DNA of 5,433 nt from an uncultured Rhodospirillales bacterium (GTDB lineage Bacteria > Pseudomonadota > Alphaproteobacteria > Acetobacterales > Acetobacteraceae): positions 1-5,433 of the forward strand of contig CAIYPH010000425.1 of assembly GCA_903928045.1 (NCBI GenBank), written 5' to 3'. Shown here piece by piece: positions 1 to 4,498 of the stretch. The notes under the pieces are model-generated. The model was given only the letters and a program-made list of their open reading frames with translations. It did no database searches and was not told where the DNA came from. Made by a program: the position numbers and the translations under genes. Position 1 is the stretch's first letter. Every line of letters starts with the position of its first letter.

Positions 1-563
1 AGGGCCTCGGGCTGGAGGCCGCGGGGGTCGAGACCAACGGGTTCGGCGCCGTGGTGGTGGATGGGCAGAGCCAGACCTCGGTGCCCAACATCTACGCCAT
101 CGGGGACGTCACCGACCGGCTGAACCTCACCCCCGTCGCCATCGCCGAGGGCCACTCCCTGGCCGACCGGCTCTACGGCGCCGGCCCGCGGATGTGGGAT
201 CTCGACCGCGTCGCCACCGCCGTCTTCTCCTCGCCGCCGATCGGCACGGTGGGGCTGACCGAAGCGCAGGCGGCGAAAAACGGACCCGCCGATATCTACG
301 TCGCCAAATTCACCCCGATGCGCCACACCCTGTCGGGCCGCGCGCGCAAGACGATCATGAAACTTGTCGTCGACCAGGCGAGCCAGAAAGTGGTCGGCGC
401 CCATATGCTCGGCGAGGACTCGCCGGAAATCCTCCAGGGCCTGTCGATCGCCATTAACGCCGGCGCCACCAAGGCGGATTTCGACCGCACAGTGGGCATC
501 CACCCCACCGCCGCCGAAGAATTCGTCACCATGCGCACCCGCACCCGCGTCGCCGGGGGGTGA
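1..563 (+). CDS. gor: Glutathione-disulfide reductase, 3' part (5' end outside window)
   Basis: This is the C-terminal 186 residues of a class I pyridine nucleotide-disulfide oxidoreductase; the reading frame begins at base 3 and ends at TGA 561-563. Glutathione reductase is a cytoplasmic FAD homodimer that uses NADPH to reduce GSSG. Visible parts are the end of the NADPH-binding domain (GLGLEAAGV), the second FAD-contact motif NIYAIGDVT (visible residues 29-37), and the interface domain with SSPPIGTVGLTE and FTPMRHTLSGR. Near the C-terminus, GIHPTAAEEFVTMR carries the His/Glu pair (H167 and E172 of the visible part) that serves as acid-base for the other subunit's active-site disulfide. The FTPMRHTLSGR segment and the HPTAAEEFVTMR wording favour glutathione reductase over dihydrolipoamide dehydrogenase or mercuric reductase. 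The CxxxxC redox disulfide lies upstream of the window and could not be checked. It is convergent with the DUF2459 gene. Confidence 0.93.
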   Translation, partial: GLGLEAAGVETNGFGAVVVDGQSQTSVPNIYAIGDVTDRLNLTPVAIAEGHSLADRLYGAGPRMWDLDRVATAVFSSPPIGTVGLTEAQAAKNGPADIYVAKFTPMRHTLSGRARKTIMKLVVDQASQKVVGAHMLGEDSPEILQGLSIAINAGATKADFDRTVGIHPTAAEEFVTMRTRTRVAGG

Positions 564-582
564 GACGCGGATCGGTTAGGAA

Positions 583-606
583 GGCGAGGGGCGCTGTCCC
601 CTCGCC
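583..606. terminator. GC-rich hairpin between convergent genes, probable bidirectional terminator
   Basis: A perfect 9-bp inverted repeat, GGCGAGGGG (583-591) and CCCCTCGCC (598-606), flanks a 6-nt loop (592-597). It begins 19 bp after the gor stop codon and lies 28 bp past the end of the opposing DUF2459 gene, in the 71-bp intergenic gap. No T-tract follows on either strand, so it is either a U-tract-less terminator, as is common in GC-rich genomes, or an mRNA 3'-end stabiliser. The position supports the call more than the sequence does. Confidence 0.55.
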
Positions 607-634
607 CCCCGCCAGGTCCGTCGCGCGCCTCCCT

Positions 635-1267
635 TCAACGGCCCGGGCGGGCGGCGATGGCGCGGGCGCGGGCCATTGCCTGGGAGGCAAGCAGCACGCC
701 GGCGGGGTCGGCGTCGAGCCCGGCCTTGTCGAGGGCGTCGATTGTCCAGGTGTTGCAGGTGTAGAAGCCGGAATAGGTCGGCGTCGCGCCATAGAACACG
801 TAGCCGGGGAAGGCCCCCTCGCCGAGGCGGTTGAGCGCGCCATCGGGTGATTTTTCCAGGCTGTCCCACAGGAAATCGGCGAGGCGGTCGAGCTCGGCCT
901 GGGTGACCTTGATCGGCACCATCTCGACGTCGTGGTACATTTCGGGCGGCGCGCCGACCAGCGCGGTGGTCAGAACGGTGCCGGGGCCCGGGAAGACCGC
1001 GGTGACCATGTCGAGCGTGTTGGTCTTCACCTTCTGCATATAGAGCCGCTCGCCGAAGCCGAAGGTAAAGTAGCCGGCGCCGGGGAAGACGCTGTTGAGG
1101 CGGGTCAACCCGCCGGTGACGCGTTTCGCGGGGATCGAGACCTCGGTGTGCCATTCATGCAGCAGCACGTAGATCGTGGCGTCGGCGGGTTGGGGCGGAT
1201 CGGCCGGGCGGGGGCTGGGCGCGACGCAGCCGGCGAGGAGCAGGAGAAGGACGGCTAGGCGGATCAC
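635..1267 (-). CDS. DUF2459 (TIGR02117) family lipoprotein
   Basis: A 210-residue protein whose N-terminus is a short lipoprotein signal peptide: Arg3, a run of leucines, then the lipobox L-A-G-C with Cys14 as predicted lipidated residue, followed by a Pro-rich linker to about residue 28. The body matches DUF2459, a family of unknown biochemical function. Conserved elements visible are HEWH (H37, W39, H40), the central GFGERLYM stretch, and CNTW (C171-W174) near the C-terminus. A Cys/His arrangement of this kind resembles NlpC/P60-like hydrolases, but that is inference. The start is GTG (1267-1265), chosen because it gives the complete signal peptide and forms a 4-bp GTGA overlap with the stop of the upstream dehydrogenase gene; GGAG lies 11 nt upstream of it. 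Asp15 is absent after the Cys (Val15 instead), so outer-membrane sorting is expected under E. coli rules. It is last in the minus-strand operon. Confidence 0.85.
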   Translation of the reverse strand: MIRLAVLLLLLAGCVAPSPRPADPPQPADATIYVLLHEWHTEVSIPAKRVTGGLTRLNSVFPGAGYFTFGFGERLYMQKVKTNTLDMVTAVFPGPGTVLTTALVGAPPEMYHDVEMVPIKVTQAELDRLADFLWDSLEKSPDGALNRLGEGAFPGYVFYGATPTYSGFYTCNTWTIDALDKAGLDADPAGVLLASQAMARARAIAARPGR

Positions 1268-2163
1268 GGCGCATCTTTCTCCGGTAGCGCGATGCCCGCC
1301 AGCGCCTGCCAGACGCGGATGACGAAGGCATCGTCGCGCGCGCCCTGCCCGTTCGCCGCGGCGGCGAGGAACAACTGGTGGGCGGCCGATGCCATGGGCA
1401 GCGGGAAGGTCAGCGCGCGGGCCTGGTCGAGCACGATGCCGAGATCCTTGACGAAGATGTTCACCGATGAGAGCGGGGTGTCATCGCCGGCGAGGATATG
1501 GGGCACCCGGTTCTGGAACATCCATGAGGAGCCGGCCGAGGTGGAGATCACGTCGAACAGCACCTGCGGATCGGCCCCCGCGCGGATGCCGAGCGCCATC
1601 GCCTCGGCGGCGGTGGCGATATGCACGCCGGCCAGGAGCTGGTTGACCATCTTCACCGTGCTGCCGGCGCCGACCTCCTCGCCGAGCCGCCAGATCTTGC
1701 CGGCGATGGCATCGAGCACCGGCTGGGCGCGGACGAAGCCGTCCTCCGGGCCGGAGGCCATCACCGTCATGCTGCCGCCCCGCGCGGCCGCGAAACCGCC
1801 GGAGACCGGGGTATCCAGGAACACCAGCCCGCGCTCGGCGAGCCTGGCGCCGAGGGTGCGCGCGGCTTCGGGCGCGATGGTGACGCAGCCGAGCACCACG
1901 GTGCCGGGGGCGAGGCGGCTGGCGCAGCCGAGCTGGCCGAACAGCACGTCCTCGGCCTGGGCCGCGTTCACGACGAACAGCACGATTGCGTCGAGATCAT
2001 CCGGCAGATCGACCGGACGGCCGACCGAATGCCCGCCGCCAGCCACCAGTTCGGCGCGCGCGCTTTCGCGGAGGTCGCAGCCATAGGTCTCATGCCCTGC
2101 CTTCACGAGGCTGAGGGCCGCCCCCATGCCCATGGTGCCGAGGCCGATTACGCCGGTTTTCAT
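1264..2163 (-). CDS. ltnD: L-threonate dehydrogenase-type NAD(P)-dependent oxidoreductase (beta-hydroxyacid dehydrogenase family)
   Basis: A 299-residue cytoplasmic enzyme of the 3-hydroxyisobutyrate/beta-hydroxyacid dehydrogenase family. The Rossmann motif GLGTMGMG is at residues 7-14. The substrate-site signature DTPVSGG (117-123) is followed by a G-rich SMTVMASG. The catalytic Lys is K171 in GAGSTVKMVNQ, with N174 one turn on, and the C-terminal all-helical domain holds the conserved K239-D240. The wording NAAQ (66-69), QLLAGVHIATAAEAMALG, SSWMFQNRVPHIL and VNIFVKDLGIV is typical of LtnD, which oxidises L-threonate to 2-oxo-tetronate, rather than of MmsB or GarR. Substrate is inferred from similarity only. 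The usual partners (OtnK-type kinase, OtnC aldolase, OtnI isomerase) are not in this window. ATG at 2163 is preferred; an in-frame GTG at 2175 would add four residues, and the only SD-like sequence, AGTGAG, sits 7 nt before the ATG. The gene starts 22 bp after pip and overlaps the next gene by 4 bp. Confidence 0.85.
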   Translation of the reverse strand: MKTGVIGLGTMGMGAALSLVKAGHETYGCDLRESARAELVAGGGHSVGRPVDLPDDLDAIVLFVVNAAQAEDVLFGQLGCASRLAPGTVVLGCVTIAPEAARTLGARLAERGLVFLDTPVSGGFAAARGGSMTVMASGPEDGFVRAQPVLDAIAGKIWRLGEEVGAGSTVKMVNQLLAGVHIATAAEAMALGIRAGADPQVLFDVISTSAGSSWMFQNRVPHILAGDDTPLSSVNIFVKDLGIVLDQARALTFPLPMASAAHQLFLAAAANGQGARDDAFVIRVWQALAGIALPEKDAP

Positions 2164-2185
2164 CGTTGCGCTCACTTGCAGGGAG

Positions 2186-3133
2186 TTACAGGGTACGGAA
2201 CCGCTCGACCGCGGCGACCAGGGCCCGGCGGGTTCCCGGCTCCAGGGCGGAATGCCCGGCATCGGGGATCACCGTCAATCGCGCGCCCGGCCAGGCGGCC
2301 GCGAGGTCGAAGGCGGTGCAAGGCGGGCAGATCATGTCGTAGCGGCCCTGGACGATCGCGGCGGGGATATGGGCGATGCGGCCCATCCCCGCGAGCAGAC
2401 CGCCCTCGCCGAGGAAGAGGTGGTTGGCGAAGTAATGCGCCTCCAGCCGGGCGAGGCCGAGCGAGGCGCGATCATGCGCGAAGGAGTTGGCGCTCTCGGG
2501 GTTCGGCATCAACGTGCTGCACGAGCCCTCATAGAGCGACCAGGCGCGGGCAGCTGGCATGTGGATCGCCGGATTGGGGTCGGTGAGGCGGCGCAGGTAG
2601 TTCCCCAGCACATCGCCCCGCTCCTCGGGCGGCAGATGGCCGATGAAGGCGGCATTGGCCTCGGGGAACACGGCGGCCATTCCGTGCATAAACCAGTCCA
2701 GCTCCGCGGGACGGCCGAGGAAAATGCCGCGCAGCACGCAGCCGCGCACCCGTTCGGGATGCGCCTGGGCGTAGGCGAGGGCCAGGGTAGAGCCCCAGGA
2801 GCCGCCGAAGGCCAGGAAATTGGCGATGCCGAGATGGCGGCGCAGCGTCTCGATATCCTCCACCAGATGCGGCGTGGTGTTGCCTTCGATCCTGGCAATC
2901 GGGGTCGAGCGGCCGCTGCCGCGCTGGTCGAACACCACGATGCGCCAGAATGCGGGGTCGAAAAACCGCCGGTGAACTGGCCCGGCGCCGGCGCCTGGGC
3001 CTCCATGCAGGAACAGCACCGGCACGCCGCGTGGGTTGCCGGATTGCTCCCAGTACATCGTGTGCCCGTCGGACAGCGGCAGATGGCCGGTCTGGAAAGG
3101 GGTGATTTCAGGGAACAGATCGCCGTTTGCCAT
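2186..3133 (-). CDS. pip: Prolyl aminopeptidase (proline iminopeptidase), alpha/beta hydrolase, MEROPS S33
   Basis: A 315-residue cytoplasmic enzyme of normal family length that removes N-terminal proline from peptides. The alpha/beta-hydrolase landmarks are complete: oxyanion-hole loop HGGPGAG (43-49), DQRGSGRS (69-76), nucleophile elbow GGSWGS with S112, acid D266 in GRYDMICP, and H294 in DAGHSA. The cap domain keeps E202 and E231 (in RLEAHYF), matching the acidic pair that binds the substrate's free amino group in the characterised Serratia enzyme; the usual W before E202 is Tyr here. There is no signal peptide. The start at ATG 3133 matches the typical N-terminus leading to LFPEI and the DGHTMYWEQSGNP segment. 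An in-frame GTG at 3148 is possible. No Shine-Dalgarno is visible before either start. It is first in the minus-strand operon and divergent from the DUF423 gene. The frame stays open upstream to about 3439, but that part is antisense to DUF423 and shows no family similarity. Confidence 0.94.
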   Translation of the reverse strand: MANGDLFPEITPFQTGHLPLSDGHTMYWEQSGNPRGVPVLFLHGGPGAGAGPVHRRFFDPAFWRIVVFDQRGSGRSTPIARIEGNTTPHLVEDIETLRRHLGIANFLAFGGSWGSTLALAYAQAHPERVRGCVLRGIFLGRPAELDWFMHGMAAVFPEANAAFIGHLPPEERGDVLGNYLRRLTDPNPAIHMPAARAWSLYEGSCSTLMPNPESANSFAHDRASLGLARLEAHYFANHLFLGEGGLLAGMGRIAHIPAAIVQGRYDMICPPCTAFDLAAAWPGARLTVIPDAGHSALEPGTRRALVAAVERFRTL

Positions 3134-3139
3134 CGTTCT

Positions 3140-3167
3140 AGTGTACACGGCGCAATGCCCCGGTGAA
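3140..3167 (-). promoter_or_regulatory. Candidate pip promoter, placed so that the transcript may be leaderless
   Basis: On the minus strand TTCACC (3167-3162) and TACACT (3145-3140) are 16 bp apart, and each matches 4 of 6 bases of the sigma-70 consensus. The predicted transcription start, 7 nt past the -10, falls on the A of the pip ATG (3133). Lack of an SD sequence fits this. The -10 box overlaps the 8-bp palindrome GTGTACAC (3141-3148). The match is modest, so this is a suggestion rather than a firm call. Confidence 0.3.
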
Positions 3168-3183
3168 ACGGGCGGCCGAACAC

Positions 3184-3188
3184 GGTGA
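3184..3188 (+). promoter_or_regulatory. Ribosome binding site for the DUF423 gene
   Basis: GGTGA lies 6 nt before ATG 3195. This spacing supports 3195 as the start and fits the family's N-terminus, which begins directly with the first membrane segment. A similar GGTGA (3545-3549) precedes the downstream methyltransferase start by 10 nt. Confidence 0.5.
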
Positions 3189-3194
3189 AGCGAT

Positions 3195-3563
3195 ATGGAA
3201 CGGGTTTTTGTCTTTTTTGGCGCGGTGGCCGGCCTGGCCACGGTCGCGATGGCCGCCGCGGCGGCCCATATGCTGGCCGGCCGGCTTGACGCGCCGGCGC
3301 TGGCCGCCGTGCGCAACACGGTGGACATGCAGGGCTGGCACGCCCTTGCCCTGCTGTTCTGCGCGGTCTGGTCGGCACGCGGCGGGCTGCTGATCCGGAT
3401 TGCCGGCGGATGCTTTATCGCCGGGCTGCTGCTTTTCACCGGCGGCGTCTACGCCTCCGCGCTCGGCGGCATCCGCCTGCCTGGCGTGGCACCGGCCGGC
3501 GGGACGATCCTGATGCTGGGCTGGCTGTTCGTCGCCTTGTCCGCGGTGACGCGCCGGCGATGA
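3195..3563 (+). CDS. DUF423 (YgdD/YwdK-type) small integral membrane protein
   Basis: A 122-residue hydrophobic protein with about four membrane segments (roughly residues 4-27, 47-60, 66-90 and 101-117) and a basic C-terminus (RRR). Length and layout fit DUF423, a family of inner-membrane proteins with no established biochemical role. Recognisable family pieces are AAH near the end of helix 1 (A23, A24, H25), QGWHALALLF (46-55), the glycine-rich third helix with LLLFTGGVYASALGG, and a Pro/Gly segment before the last helix (GVAPAGGTILMLGW). The family's usual GAFGAH at the end of helix 1 reads AMAAAAAH here, so the first half is divergent. Its TGA overlaps the ATG of the next gene by 4 bp (ATGA, 3560-3563), so translational coupling with the methyltransferase is likely. 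The pair matches the ygdD-rlmM order in E. coli. Confidence 0.82.
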   Translation: MERVFVFFGAVAGLATVAMAAAAAHMLAGRLDAPALAAVRNTVDMQGWHALALLFCAVWSARGGLLIRIAGGCFIAGLLLFTGGVYASALGGIRLPGVAPAGGTILMLGWLFVALSAVTRRR

Positions 3564-4465
3564 TCGGCGCCGCCTATCTGGCAGCCGAGGGGCTGGAGGC
3601 CACGCTCGCCGAGGAACTCGCCCGGCGCGGCGCCAGCATCGCCGCCTGGCACGGGCGCCTCGCACTCTCGCCCGAGCCACCGGCGCCGGCCGCCTGGGCG
3701 CTCGAGGTCTGGACCGCGCCGCGGGAGATCGCGGTGCCATCGGTGAAGCAGGCGGCCGATGCGCTGCGGGCGATCCAGCGCAACTGGGCGGCCTATGGCG
3801 TGGAACACCACCGCCGCATGGCGCTGATCGGCGATCGCCTGCCGCCGGTGAAGGCGCGGCCGCTGGTCTTCCCGGAGCCGGCCCCCACGGCCCATCTCGG
3901 CGGCTGGACCCTGCTCGCGCCCGATCGGATGCTGGCGAGCGCTACCAAGACCAGCCCCTTCGTCAACGGCGAATGCCTCTTCGTCGAGGACCGCGTCGGC
4001 CCGCCAAGCCGGGCGTACCTGAAACTGTGGGAGGCCTGCACCCGCATCGGCGCCTGGCCGCTGCCCGGCGAGCGCTGCATCGATCTCGGCGCCTCGCCCG
4101 GCGGCTGGACCTGGGCGATCGCCCAACTCGGCGCCGAGGTGACGGCGATCGACCGCGCCGACCTCGCCCCCGGGGTGGCCGCGATGCCATGCGTGACGCT
4201 GCGTCGCGAATCCGCCTTCGGGCTGGCGCCCGAGCCGGTCGACTGGCTGTTCAGCGACATCATCGCCTACCCGGACCGGCTGCTGGCCCTGGTCAAGGCC
4301 TGGATCGCCGCCGATGCGGCGCGGCGGATCGTCTGCACGGTGAAGTTCCAGGGCGCGACGGACCATGAAGCGGCCGATGCCTTCGCCGCCATCCCCGGCG
4401 GCAGGCTGATGCACCTGTTCCATAACAAGCACGAACTCACGTTCGTCTGGGAACGCCCGGCGTAA
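3560..4465 (+). CDS. rlmM: RlmM-like 23S rRNA 2'-O-ribose methyltransferase (FtsJ/RrmJ fold)
   Basis: A 301-residue SAM-dependent methyltransferase. The C-terminal Rossmann-fold domain (about 147-301) carries SAM motif I DLGASPGG (175-182) and the K-D-K-E tetrad of ribose 2'-O-methyltransferases: K155 (SRAYLKLWEA), D233 (FSDI), K262 (TVKFQ) and E292 (HNKHELTF). The spacing and the context PPSRAYLKLWEA, DLGASPGGWTW and the late HE-T match E. coli RlmM, which methylates C2498 of 23S rRNA. The N-terminus (AYLAAEGLEATLAEEL) also resembles RlmM's opening. At 301 residues against about 366 in E. coli, the shortfall falls between about residues 70 and 110, where the THUMP-type RNA-binding part would be. 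ATG 3560 is chosen because it overlaps the DUF423 stop (ATGA) and gives the family N-terminus; the frame is open further upstream but only inside DUF423. Exact target nucleotide is inferred. It is convergent with the MFS gene. Confidence 0.88.
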   Translation: MIGAAYLAAEGLEATLAEELARRGASIAAWHGRLALSPEPPAPAAWALEVWTAPREIAVPSVKQAADALRAIQRNWAAYGVEHHRRMALIGDRLPPVKARPLVFPEPAPTAHLGGWTLLAPDRMLASATKTSPFVNGECLFVEDRVGPPSRAYLKLWEACTRIGAWPLPGERCIDLGASPGGWTWAIAQLGAEVTAIDRADLAPGVAAMPCVTLRRESAFGLAPEPVDWLFSDIIAYPDRLLALVKAWIAADAARRIVCTVKFQGATDHEAADAFAAIPGGRLMHLFHNKHELTFVWERPA

Positions 4466-4491
4466 TCCCCTCCCGCCAAGGCGGGAGGGGA
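4466..4491. terminator. Strong GC-rich hairpin between convergent genes, probable bidirectional terminator
   Basis: A perfect 11-bp inverted repeat, TCCCCTCCCGC (4466-4476) and GCGGGAGGGGA (4481-4491), encloses the 4-nt loop CAAG. It starts at the first base after the rlmM stop and ends 7 bp before the end of the opposing MFS gene, filling most of the 33-bp gap. No T-run follows on either strand. Termination for both genes is the simplest reading; it could also be one copy of a dispersed palindromic repeat. Confidence 0.65.
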
Positions 4492-4498
4492 GGCGCTA

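Noticed and set aside
2164..2262. Upstream extension of the ltnD-like frame to 2262.
   Set aside because: It would place 33 residues before the Rossmann fold and overlap the end of pip; the family begins a few residues before the first beta strand, as from 2163.
1292..2586. Two long plus-strand frames (1292-2086 and 1621-2586) antisense to the dehydrogenase gene.
   Set aside because: Both are low-complexity translations (Ser/Ala/Pro-rich or Arg/Gly/His-rich) opposite a clear LtnD-type gene, one running on into pip. They are best explained by codon bias.
3127..3156. Possible plus-strand promoter for DUF423-rlmM: TTGCCA (3127-3132) with CGCAAT (3151-3156).
   Set aside because: The -35 matches 5 of 6 but the -10 matches only 3 of 6 with an 18-bp spacer, too weak to annotate.
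2126..3166. A 346-codon open frame on the plus strand opposite pip.
   Set aside because: It lies antisense to a gene with a complete catalytic triad and family-length protein. Its translation is rich in G, A, R and E with no recognisable fold, as expected for the complementary frame of GC-rich coding DNA.
3134..3439. Upstream extension of the pip frame to an ATG at 3439.
   Set aside because: The added 102 residues are antisense to DUF423, resemble no peptidase N-terminus, and the protein from 3133 is already full length.
3449..4432. A 327-codon minus-strand frame opposite the rRNA methyltransferase gene.
   Set aside because: Antisense to a gene with an intact K-D-K-E tetrad; its translation is G/R/A/D-rich with no recognisable domain.
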